A stretch of DNA of 64,000 bases from an uncultured Nesterenkonia sp. (GTDB lineage: Bacteria; Actinomycetota; Actinomycetes; Actinomycetales; Micrococcaceae), in assembly GCA_946222885.1 (NCBI GenBank), contig CAMIAK010000005.1, positions 1 through 64,000 on the forward strand. Direction: 5' to 3'. Under the pieces are notes generated by a model, which did not search any database, was not told the origin of the DNA, and saw only the letters and a list, made by a program, of their open reading frames with translations. Shown here piece by piece: positions 24,143 through 31,929 of the stretch; the first letter of the stretch is position 1, and each line of letters opens with the position of its first letter. Made by a program: the position numbers and the translations under genes.

Positions 24143-25270
24143 ATGGAAAAGCCCAGGGTCTACTTCGTGGTCCAACCCACAGTGGCCCATTACCGCGAGC
24201 CCCTGCTGCGCGAGCTGCTGAAGTCCCAGAAGGTCCGCTTCGACCTGGTCGGACGTTTCAAGAACACCGAAGGCGCCGAGGCCGAGCATATCCAGCCCGC
24301 CTCCGAGGACATCCTCTCCCAGGTCACCCCCATGACCTTCCGCACCGCCGGAGAGCTCTGGTGGGAGGACGGGCAGGTCCGGGACGTCTGGAACGGCGGC
24401 CATGACGCCTATGTCCTGGCCGGACGGATCTACACCCTCTCCGCCTGGGCCGCGCTGGCCGCCGGGAAGCTGCGCGGCCGGAAGGTCATCTTCTGGGGCC
24501 ACGGGTGGAAGCGTCCCGAGGAGGGCCTCAAACGCCGCCTGCGCCTGGCCTTCTACGCCCTCGCCGACGGGCTCCTCGTCTATGGGGACCGGGCCAAGGA
24601 GCTGGGGATCTCCTACGGCGTGCCCGCCGGGAAGATCAGAGTGGTCTACAACAGCATCTATCCGGAGGCGCTCACCGGCCGTGCCGCCGCAGACCGGCCT
24701 GACGGCCAGGGCACTCCCGGGGCCGGCCGCCCCACCCTCATCTACAGCTCGCGGCTGACCGCCCGGCACCGCCTGGACACCCTGGCCGAGGCCCTCCACG
24801 GCTTCCCCTCCGCCCAGCGGCCGAAGGTCATCGTGGTCGGCGACGGCGGGGAGCGGACCCGCCTGGAGGAGAAGTTCGCCGGGCTCGGCGTCGAGGCCGA
24901 ATTTCTGGGAGCGGTCTATGACTATGAGCAGCTGAAGGCCCTCTACGCGCAGGCCGACCTGGCCGTGTCGATCGGCGGGGCCGGGCTCAACGTCACCCAG
25001 GCGCTGAGCTTCGGGGTCCCGGTGGTCGCCGAGGACGGCCATCCCGATTCCAGCCCTGAGATCGAAGCGGTGGCCGAGGGGGAGACGGGACGCTTCTACG
25101 CCTCCGGATCCCCGGAGTCGCTGCGGAGGGTCCTCGAGGAGCTGCTGGCCGACCGCGCACACCTGCGCCGCATGGGGGAGCGGGGGCTCGCCGTCGTGCG
25201 GGAGCGCTACACGGCGGAGAAGCACGCGGCCGCCGTCGAGCAGGCGCTGCTGGAGCTGCTGGGGCGCTAA
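24143..25270 (+). CDS. Glycosyltransferase (GT4/GT1-like), starting directly after tRNA-Gly
   Basis: The product is about 375 aa, a GT-B glycosyltransferase: VYFVVQPTVAHYREPLLREL at the N-terminus, VIFWGHGWKRPEEGLKRRLR in the middle, and C-terminal LIYSSRLTARHRLDTLAEAL, VVGDGGERTRLEEKF and QALSFGVPVVAEDGHPDSSPEI. Start ATG at 24143 is only 4 nt after the tRNA discriminator base, and the upstream sequence is the tRNA arm, so there is no ribosome site. The first beta strand begins at residue 4, so a later start is unlikely. It probably belongs to the same surface-glycan locus. Confidence 0.85.
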   Translation: MEKPRVYFVVQPTVAHYREPLLRELLKSQKVRFDLVGRFKNTEGAEAEHIQPASEDILSQVTPMTFRTAGELWWEDGQVRDVWNGGHDAYVLAGRIYTLSAWAALAAGKLRGRKVIFWGHGWKRPEEGLKRRLRLAFYALADGLLVYGDRAKELGISYGVPAGKIRVVYNSIYPEALTGRAAADRPDGQGTPGAGRPTLIYSSRLTARHRLDTLAEALHGFPSAQRPKVIVVGDGGERTRLEEKFAGLGVEAEFLGAVYDYEQLKALYAQADLAVSIGGAGLNVTQALSFGVPVVAEDGHPDSSPEIEAVAEGETGRFYASGSPESLRRVLEELLADRAHLRRMGERGLAVVRERYTAEKHAAAVEQALLELLGR

Positions 25271-25298
25271 CCGCGCCGCCGGAGCCGGCTCAGCGCGG
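25271..25298. terminator. Weak hairpin between convergent glycosyltransferase and thioesterase genes
   Basis: CCGCGC (25271-25276) pairs with GCGCGG (25293-25298), with an inner CCGG pair. It overlaps the thioesterase stop and has no T-tract. Confidence 0.3.
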
Positions 25299-25817
25299 GC
25301 GCAGGATCATATTGGTCATCCGGGCCGTGGAGAGGCGCCGGCCGGCGTCGTCGCGCATGACGATCTCATGGCTGGTCAGCTGCCGTCCCAGGTTCAGCGG
25401 GGTGCAGGTGGCCGTGACCGTCCCCTCCCGGGCTGAGCGGTGATGGGTGGCGCTGAGCTCGGTGCCCACGGCCGGGTATGCCTCGCCGAAGATCTCATAG
25501 GAATGCAGCAGGGCCGCGATCGAGCCCAGGGACTCGGCGAGCACGAAGTGCGCGCCCCCGTGGAGGATCCCGATGTTCTGCTCGTTGCCGGCCACCGGCA
25601 TGGTCGCCACCAGCTTCTGCGCCGACATCTCCACCATCCGGATGCCCAGCTTCTGGTTCAGCGGGGCCACCCCGTGGGGGCCCATGAGGTGATGCAGCTC
25701 CTCGGGGACGCCCGAGTCCAGCAGCAGCCTGCGGCGCTCCTCCTCGGAGGGCAGCGGAGTGGGCCCGGCGGGGACAGCGGAGACGGGGGAGGAGGTTCCG
25801 GTCACGGCGTCGCTCAT
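25290..25817 (-). CDS. PaaI/MenI-like hotdog-fold thioesterase
   Basis: The product is about 175 aa. The hotdog core has NIGILHGGAHFVLAESLGSIAA, the acyl-CoA thioesterase segment with the helix-capping HGG, and a C-terminal strand set ending MTNMILRPR. The family hydrolyses acyl-CoAs, including phenylacetyl-CoA intermediates and DHNA-CoA in menaquinone synthesis; the substrate cannot be chosen here. ATG at 25817 follows TAGAGT by 7 nt. The gene is divergent from polA, and the two -10 boxes are 4 bp apart. Confidence 0.82.
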   Translation of the reverse strand: MSDAVTGTSSPVSAVPAGPTPLPSEEERRRLLLDSGVPEELHHLMGPHGVAPLNQKLGIRMVEMSAQKLVATMPVAGNEQNIGILHGGAHFVLAESLGSIAALLHSYEIFGEAYPAVGTELSATHHRSAREGTVTATCTPLNLGRQLTSHEIVMRDDAGRRLSTARMTNMILRPR

Positions 25818-25824
25818 GGTGCCC

Positions 25825-25830
25825 ACTCTA
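25825..25830 (-). promoter_or_regulatory. -10 box of the thioesterase gene, leaderless
   Basis: TAGAGT on the minus strand, 7-nt gap, ATG at 25817. Confidence 0.55.
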
Positions 25831-25834
25831 TCGA

Positions 25835-25840
25835 TAGGCT
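25835..25840 (+). promoter_or_regulatory. -10 box of polA, leaderless
   Basis: TAGGCT, 6-nt gap, GTG at 25847. Only 4 bp separate it from the thioesterase -10. Confidence 0.55.
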
Positions 25841-25846
25841 GGTCCT

Positions 25847-28696
25847 GTGAACCCGAGTGCTGTGAATCCGACGAGCGAGTCCCCCAACAAGCTGCTGGTG
25901 GTCGACGGCCACTCCATGGCCTTCCGTGCCTTCTACGCCCTGCCTCCGGAGAGCTTCATCACCGACTCGGGGCAGTACACCAACGCGGTGCACGGCTTCA
26001 CCAACATGCTGCTCAAGCTCATCCGCGAGGAGCGGCCCACCCATGTGGCGCTGGCCTTCGACCTGGACACCCCCACCTTCCGGCACCAGTCCTACGACGA
26101 GTACAAGGGCGGGCGGGAGAAGTCCCCGGAGGAGTTCAAGGGGCAGATCGACCTCATCAAGCAGGTCGCCGAGGCGCTCACCCTCCCCGCGGTCACCGTG
26201 GAGGGCTATGAGGCCGACGACATCGTGGCCACCTATGTGACCAGGGCCGAGGCCGCCGGCTGGCAGACCCTCATCGTCTCCGGGGACCGCGACGCCCTGC
26301 AGCTGGTCACCGAGAACACCCACCTGGACTACCCGACCTCCGGGGTCTCCAAGAGCGTCCGGCTGGACCCCGCCGGGGTGGAGGCCAAATACCTGGTCCC
26401 CCCGGAGAAGTACCCGGACCTGGCGGCACTGGTCGGCGAGAGCGCCGACAACCTGCCCGGAGTCCCCAAGGTGGGGCCGAAGACCGCGGCCAAATGGATC
26501 GGCGAGTACGGGTCCACCCGCGCGATCATCGAGCATGCGGAGGACATCAGGGGCAAGGTCGGGGAGAACCTGCGCGCCGCCCTGGCCGACGTCGAGCGCA
26601 ACCTCGAGCTCAACAGGCTGGTGCGCGACCTGGAGCTGCCGGTGGAGCTCGACGAATGCGTGCTGACCCCGCCGGACCGCGAGGCGGTGGAGCCGCTCTT
26701 CGACGCCCTGCAGTTCAACCAGATCCGCGAACGGCTCTTCGAGGTCTTCGCCAGCCGCTTCCCGGAGGCGGACCTCTCCGCCGAGCCCACCGAGGCGCTC
26801 CCGGAGGTCACCCTCGCCGGCTCCGCCGCAGAGCTCACCGCCTTCCTCGCCGAGCATGACGAGGCCCCGCTGGGCCTCTCCCTCTGCCTGGACCGCTCCG
26901 GGGAGTCGCATTCCACCAAGGCCAAGCGCGATGAGGCCGCCCGGCTGGCCGAGGCGCTCGCCGTCGTGCTGGTCCCCGCGCCCCGCCCCGCCGGGGAGGG
27001 CAAGGAAGGGGAGACGACGACGGCGCTCGCGGTCCCGCTGGCCGAGGCCGGCCCCGAGCTGGAGTCGGCCCTGGCCGAATGGCTCTCCTCCGCAGGCAGC
27101 CCCAAGCTGGTCCACGACTACAAGGACGCGGGCAAGCGCCTGGCCTGGCGGGGGCTCTCCCTGCGCGGAGCTGTGGAGGACACCCTCATCTCCGGATACC
27201 TGGTCCAGCCCGACCGCCGGAACTTCACCTTCGAGGACCTGGTCACCCAGCACCTGGGCGGCTCGGTGGAGCCGGCCGACTACATCGGCGGCGAACGGTT
27301 CGGCCAGAAGGAGGAGGACGTCCAGGGGACCCTCTTCGACGAGGAGGCCGCACCCGGCGTCGCGGAGGAGGACCTGGCCCGTGCCGCAGTCCGCGGCATG
27401 CTGCTGCACAGCCTTTCGGCCACCCTGCACGCCGAGCTGGTGGAGCGGAAGGCCGAGCAGCTCTTCTACGAGATGGAGATCCCGCTGGCCGAGATCCTCC
27501 TGCAGATGGAGCTGACCGGGATCGCGGTGAGCACCGAGAAGCTCCAGGAGCTCGACGCCGAGTTCGCCCGCAGCATCGAGGGCTCCGCCCAGGCCGCCTA
27601 TGACGTGGTCGGCCACGAGGTGAAGCTCGGCTCGCCCAAGCAGCTGCAGACGGTGCTCTTCGAGGAGCTCGAGCTGCCCACCGCCGGAGTGAGGAAAAAC
27701 AAGACCGGCTACTCCACCGACGTGGAGACCCTCCAGGACCTGCTGGCCAAGACGGGGCCGGAGCACCCGGGGCACCAGTTCCTGCTGAACCTCATGCACC
27801 ACCGCGACGCCACCAAGCTGCGGCAGACGGTCACCGGGCTGATCGAGTCCGCCGAGGCCGGCCGCATCCACACCACCTACGCCCAGACGGTGGCCTCCAC
27901 CGGGCGGCTCTCCTCGCTGCACCCGAACCTGCAGAACATCCCGGTGCGCACCGCCGCCGGACGGAAGATCCGCGACGCCTTCGTGGTCGGCCAGGGCTAT
28001 GAGAGCCTGCTGACCGCCGACTACTCGCAGATCGAGATGCGCATCATGGCCCACCTCTCCGGGGACCAGGCACTCATCGAGGCGTTCAGGGCCGGAGAGG
28101 ACCTGCACAACTTCGTCGGCGCCCGGGTCTTCGGCGTCGGGACCGGGGAGGTCAGCGCCGAGCAGCGCTCCAAGGTCAAGGCCATGAGCTACGGTCTGGC
28201 CTACGGGCTCTCCAGCTTCGGGCTCTCCAAGCAGCTGGGCATCGGAGTGGACGAGGCCCGGGACCTGATGAACGAGTACTTCGAGCGCTTCGGTGCGGTG
28301 CGGGACTACCTCCGCGAGGTCGTCGCCCAGGCGAAGAAGGACGGGTACACCTCGACGATCTACGGCCGCCGCCGGTACCTGCCGGACCTGACCAGCGACA
28401 ACCGGCAGCTGCGGCAGATGGCCGAGCGGGCCGCGCTCAACGCGCCCATCCAGGGCTCGGCGGCCGACATCATCAAGCGCGCCATGATCGACGTCGACGC
28501 CGCCCTGGCCGAGCAGCAGCTGCAGTCCCGGATGCTGCTGCAGGTCCACGACGAGCTCATCTTCGAGGTCGCCCCGGGGGAGCGGGAGCAGCTGGAGTCC
28601 CTGGTGCTGGAGAGGATGGGCGCGGCCGCCGAGCTCGACGTCCCCCTCGACGTCCACGTGGGGGCCGGGCGCAGCTGGCATGAGGCGGCGCACTGA
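25847..28696 (+). CDS. polA: DNA polymerase I
   Basis: PolA fills gaps and removes RNA primers in replication and excision repair. The 949-aa protein has a 5'-nuclease domain (about 15-310: LLVVDGHSMAFRAFYAL, YEADDIVATY, VSGDRDALQL), a degenerate 3'-5' exonuclease-like domain (about 320-540) and the polymerase (540-949) with motif A TADYSQIEMRIMAHLSGD, O-helix RSKVKAMSYGLAYGLS and motif C LLQVHDELIF. The DxE motif of active proofreading is missing (LSLCLDRSG), as known for other actinobacterial PolA. GTG at 25847 is used on the -10 spacing; GTG at 25862 is possible. Confidence 0.96.
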   Translation: MNPSAVNPTSESPNKLLVVDGHSMAFRAFYALPPESFITDSGQYTNAVHGFTNMLLKLIREERPTHVALAFDLDTPTFRHQSYDEYKGGREKSPEEFKGQIDLIKQVAEALTLPAVTVEGYEADDIVATYVTRAEAAGWQTLIVSGDRDALQLVTENTHLDYPTSGVSKSVRLDPAGVEAKYLVPPEKYPDLAALVGESADNLPGVPKVGPKTAAKWIGEYGSTRAIIEHAEDIRGKVGENLRAALADVERNLELNRLVRDLELPVELDECVLTPPDREAVEPLFDALQFNQIRERLFEVFASRFPEADLSAEPTEALPEVTLAGSAAELTAFLAEHDEAPLGLSLCLDRSGESHSTKAKRDEAARLAEALAVVLVPAPRPAGEGKEGETTTALAVPLAEAGPELESALAEWLSSAGSPKLVHDYKDAGKRLAWRGLSLRGAVEDTLISGYLVQPDRRNFTFEDLVTQHLGGSVEPADYIGGERFGQKEEDVQGTLFDEEAAPGVAEEDLARAAVRGMLLHSLSATLHAELVERKAEQLFYEMEIPLAEILLQMELTGIAVSTEKLQELDAEFARSIEGSAQAAYDVVGHEVKLGSPKQLQTVLFEELELPTAGVRKNKTGYSTDVETLQDLLAKTGPEHPGHQFLLNLMHHRDATKLRQTVTGLIESAEAGRIHTTYAQTVASTGRLSSLHPNLQNIPVRTAAGRKIRDAFVVGQGYESLLTADYSQIEMRIMAHLSGDQALIEAFRAGEDLHNFVGARVFGVGTGEVSAEQRSKVKAMSYGLAYGLSSFGLSKQLGIGVDEARDLMNEYFERFGAVRDYLREVVAQAKKDGYTSTIYGRRRYLPDLTSDNRQLRQMAERAALNAPIQGSAADIIKRAMIDVDAALAEQQLQSRMLLQVHDELIFEVAPGEREQLESLVLERMGAAAELDVPLDVHVGAGRSWHEAAH

Positions 28697-28712
28697 GGCC
28701 GCACATCGAGGC

Positions 28713-28741
28713 TTGAGCGCATTGCCCGGGTGAGATAGGCT
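28713..28741 (+). promoter_or_regulatory. Promoter of rpsA
   Basis: TTGAGC, a 17-nt spacer and TAGGCT, about 132 nt before the rpsA ATG. The leader contains the palindrome TCCCGTACGGGA, which could be a stem. Confidence 0.5.
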
Positions 28742-28872
28742 GGATAGGCGCGTTCTGCGTGTGAAATCTCCCGTACGGGATCTCTCCTTCCCGAGTGCAT
28801 TCCTCCACGAGCACTTTCACCGCGGCGCGCTGACCACACAGACCTAACAATCCATATCGGAGCCCCTACTAC

Positions 28873-30366
28873 ATGACCACCACTACCACTGCCCCGCAGG
28901 TCGCCATCAATGACATCGGCACCTCCGAAGAGTTTCTCGCCGCCGTCGACGAGACCATGAAGTACTTCAACGACGGCGACCTCGTCGAGGGCACGATCGT
29001 CAAGGTCGACCGTGACGAGGTTCTCCTCGACATCGGGTACAAGACCGAGGGCGTCATCCCGTCCCGCGAGCTGTCCATCAAGCACGATGTTGACCCGGAC
29101 GAGGTCGTCGCCGTCGGTGATCAGGTGGAGGCTCTGGTCCTCACCAAGGAGGACAAGGAAGGCCGCCTCATCCTGTCCAAGAAGCGCGCTCAGTACGAGC
29201 GCGCCTGGGGCGACATCGAGCGCATCAAGGACGAGGACGGCGTCGTCTCCGGCACCGTCATCGAGGTCGTCAAGGGCGGCCTCATCCTCGACATCGGGCT
29301 GCGCGGCTTCCTGCCGGCCTCCCTGGTCGAGATGCGCCGCGTCCGCGACCTGGCCCCCTACATCGGCCAGGAGATCGAGGCCAAGATCATCGAGCTGGAC
29401 AAGAACCGCAACAACGTGGTCCTGTCCCGCCGCGCATGGTTGGAGCAGACCCAGTCCGAGGTCCGCTCCTCCTTCCTCAACAAGCTCGAGCGCGGCCAGG
29501 TCCGCACCGGCACCGTCTCCTCGATCGTCAACTTCGGCGCCTTCGTGGACCTGGGCGGAGTCGACGGCCTGGTGCACGTCTCCGAGCTGTCCTGGAAGCA
29601 CATCGACCACCCGAACGAGGTCGTCGAGGTCGGCCAGGAGGTCACCGTCGAGGTCCTCGAGGTGGACATGGACCGCGAGCGCGTCTCGCTGTCCCTGAAG
29701 GCCACCCAGGAAGACCCGTGGCAGACCTTCGCCCGCACCCACGCGCTGGGCCAGATCGTGCCCGGCAAGGTCACCAAGCTGGTTCCCTTCGGCGCGTTCG
29801 TGCGTGTCGAGGACGGCATCGAGGGCCTGGTGCACATCTCCGAGCTGGCAGTCCGCCACGTGGACCTGGCCGAGCAGGTCGTCTCCGTCAACGACGAGGT
29901 CTTCGTCAAGGTCATCGACATCGACCTGGAGCGCCGCCGCATCAGCCTGTCCCTGAAGCAGGCCAATGAGGGCGTCGACCCGGAGGGCGAGGAGTTCGAC
30001 CCGGCGCTGTACGGCATGGACGCCGAGTACGACGAAGAGGGCAACTACAAGTACCCCGAGGGCTTCGATCCGGAGACCAACGAGTGGATGGAGGGCTACG
30101 AAGAGGCCCGCGCCGCGTGGGAGGCCCAGTACGCCGCAGCGCAGGAGCGCTGGGAGGCCCACAAGAAGCAGGTCGCCGCATCCGTGGCAGCCGATGCCGA
30201 GGCAGCAGCCGAGGCTTCGGTGGGCAGCAGCAGCTCCAGCCCCCGCAAGGCAGAGCCTGCTCCGTCCAACTACTCCTCCTCCCAGCAGGCACCTGTTGAG
30301 GACGCAGGAACCCTGGCCTCCGATGAGGCCCTCGCCGCACTGCGCGAGAAGCTCACCGGTAAGTGA
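28873..30366 (+). CDS. rpsA: 30S ribosomal protein S1
   Basis: S1 helps mRNA bind to the 30S subunit. The 497-aa actinobacterial form has four S1 RNA-binding domains (about residues 35-105, 120-190, 205-275 and 290-362; e.g. GDLVEGTIVKVDRDEVLLD and VNFGAFVDLGGVDGLVHVS). An acidic, alanine/serine-rich C-terminal tail of about 130 residues follows. The ribosome site (GGAG, about 10 nt before ATG) is poor. S1 synthesis is often autoregulated and the long structured leader would permit that, but nothing specific was identified. A strong hairpin follows. Confidence 0.96.
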   Translation: MTTTTTAPQVAINDIGTSEEFLAAVDETMKYFNDGDLVEGTIVKVDRDEVLLDIGYKTEGVIPSRELSIKHDVDPDEVVAVGDQVEALVLTKEDKEGRLILSKKRAQYERAWGDIERIKDEDGVVSGTVIEVVKGGLILDIGLRGFLPASLVEMRRVRDLAPYIGQEIEAKIIELDKNRNNVVLSRRAWLEQTQSEVRSSFLNKLERGQVRTGTVSSIVNFGAFVDLGGVDGLVHVSELSWKHIDHPNEVVEVGQEVTVEVLEVDMDRERVSLSLKATQEDPWQTFARTHALGQIVPGKVTKLVPFGAFVRVEDGIEGLVHISELAVRHVDLAEQVVSVNDEVFVKVIDIDLERRRISLSLKQANEGVDPEGEEFDPALYGMDAEYDEEGNYKYPEGFDPETNEWMEGYEEARAAWEAQYAAAQERWEAHKKQVAASVAADAEAAAEASVGSSSSSPRKAEPAPSNYSSSQQAPVEDAGTLASDEALAALREKLTGK

Positions 30367-30384
30367 TCCTCCGGGATCACGGCT

Positions 30385-30430
30385 GACGAAGAAGCCCGTC
30401 TCCCCTTCGGGGAAGGCGGGCTTCTTCGTC
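30385..30430. terminator. Strong bidirectional terminator hairpin after rpsA
   Basis: GACGAAGAAGCCCG pairs perfectly with CGGGCTTCTTCGTC, and an inner TCCCC/GGGGA stem with a TTC loop extends it to about 20 bp. It lies between convergent rpsA and the methyltransferase gene. The 3' flank is pyrimidine-rich but not a clean T-run. Confidence 0.85.
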
Positions 30431-30431
30431 T

Positions 30432-31664
30432 TCAGCGGCGGACCGAGCGGGTGACGGTGAACTTCGCGTTCTTCGCCAGCTGGGCGGTGCTCCCCACAGT
30501 GCGCTCCAGGACGGGGCGGTGCTTCAGATGCGAGTTCCACACCGTGAAGAGGCTCCCTCCGGGGCGCAGCACCCGGGCCGCATCGCGGATGAGACGGTGG
30601 GCCACCGAGGTGTCCACCGCATTGCCCTGGTGGAAGGGCGGGTTGAGCAGGATCAGATCCTCGGAGGCCTCCGGCAGGCTGGACAGGGCATCGTTCCGGA
30701 GAGTCTCCACGCGATCCGCCACCCCGTTCGCCTCGGCGGTCAGTGCTGCGGAGCGCACGGCGGAGGCCGACTGGTCGGCGGCCAGGACCCTCAGCTGCGG
30801 GTGGCGGAGGGCGAGCCAGGCGCTGATGGTCCCGTTGCCGCAGCCTAGGTCCACGGCCCGGCCGGCCGGCGGGAACCCGTCGAGTTCCTCCAGAGTCTGC
30901 AGGAGGAACCGGGTCCCCGGATCGAACTTCACCCCGCCGTAGGTCGCTCCCAGGCTGCGCAGCCGCAGCGGAGCTCCCAGTCCGGCGTCGTAGTCGGCGC
31001 TGCGCGGCATGGGGGAGGGCAGGCCGCGTCGCGGCCCGCGGGCGGTGAGCACCCGGGCCTTGGAACGGCCCCGGCCGGGGACGACGTCCTCGAAGTGACG
31101 GCCGAGCACCTCGTTCATCGAACGGCTCATATGCTTGTCCCGCCCGCCAGCCAGCAGCACGACGTCCTCGGCGGCGTTCTCTGCCACCAGCCAGGCCCAG
31201 TCCTCCAGGGTCTCCAGGGAGCGCGGCAGCGGCAGCAGCACCGTGCGGGCCCCTTCGAAGAGGCCGGCGTCGACAGCCTCCGGGACGGGGGAGGGCAGCT
31301 CGAGGGCGATGGCATTGGCCTGCAGGGCCTTCTCGGAGACCACTCCGTCCTGGGCGCTGCGGGTGTGGGCCAGCGCCTCCTCCGCGGTGCGGCAGGCCCC
31401 GGCGCGCGCGGCGGGATCCAGGCTCCGTGCGAGCAGCGGCAGGGTCAGCGCGCCCCAGCGGTCGTCGAGGACCACCAGGTCCTCGCGGGGGTGTCCGGCG
31501 TCGAACCAGGCCGCGGCGGTGTCCAGCAGGAGCAGGTCAGTGGCGTCGTAGGCCTGTCCCTCTTCCTGACGAGGCCATCGGAGCAGCCGGGCGAAGTCGA
31601 AGGTCTCGGTGAGCGGGGAGGGCCCGACCTCAGGGGTCCGGCCGGCCGGGATCTGGGAAGGCAC
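30432..31664 (-). CDS. RsmC/RlmG-like rRNA guanine N2-methyltransferase
   Basis: The 410-aa protein has a degenerate N-terminal methyltransferase-like half and a catalytic C-terminal half, the layout of RlmG (23S G1835) and RsmC (16S G1207). The SAM site is AVDLGCGNGTISAWLA (about residue 275) and the catalytic motif is LILLNPPFHQG (about 345). Which rRNA base it modifies cannot be told. GTG at 31664 follows TAGACT by 7 nt. The stop lies at the foot of the shared terminator with rpsA. Confidence 0.85.
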   Translation of the reverse strand: MPSQIPAGRTPEVGPSPLTETFDFARLLRWPRQEEGQAYDATDLLLLDTAAAWFDAGHPREDLVVLDDRWGALTLPLLARSLDPAARAGACRTAEEALAHTRSAQDGVVSEKALQANAIALELPSPVPEAVDAGLFEGARTVLLPLPRSLETLEDWAWLVAENAAEDVVLLAGGRDKHMSRSMNEVLGRHFEDVVPGRGRSKARVLTARGPRRGLPSPMPRSADYDAGLGAPLRLRSLGATYGGVKFDPGTRFLLQTLEELDGFPPAGRAVDLGCGNGTISAWLALRHPQLRVLAADQSASAVRSAALTAEANGVADRVETLRNDALSSLPEASEDLILLNPPFHQGNAVDTSVAHRLIRDAARVLRPGGSLFTVWNSHLKHRPVLERTVGSTAQLAKNAKFTVTRSVRR

Positions 31665-31671
31665 GGCTCCC

Positions 31672-31677
31672 AGTCTA
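31672..31677 (-). promoter_or_regulatory. -10 box of the rRNA methyltransferase gene, leaderless
   Basis: TAGACT on the minus strand, 7-nt gap, GTG at 31664. The gap GGGAGCC could also be read as a weak ribosome site. Confidence 0.5.
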
Positions 31678-31929
31678 ATGACCGTGCAGCGTCCTGACCT
31701 GAGATCGGTGAACGGCAGATTTCAGAATCCGCACCGATCGTTACCTGACTGAGATCTCGCCGGACGATTCCCCATGATCTCGGGAAAGTATGGTGTGGAA
31801 ACAGGGCGGAGAAGCCCCTCTGCGACCGGCGAAAGGTGAAAAGGAACAGAGTTTTCTCTACCGTAGGTGCACGTTCCAGCCGAGAGACACCACAGAACCA
31901 GAGATACTTCACCGCACGAAAGGCACTCG

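Noticed and set aside
25814..28693. A 959-codon open frame antisense to polA
   Set aside because: It mirrors polA codon bias in high-GC DNA, gives low-complexity Gly/Leu/Val-rich protein and has no family motifs.
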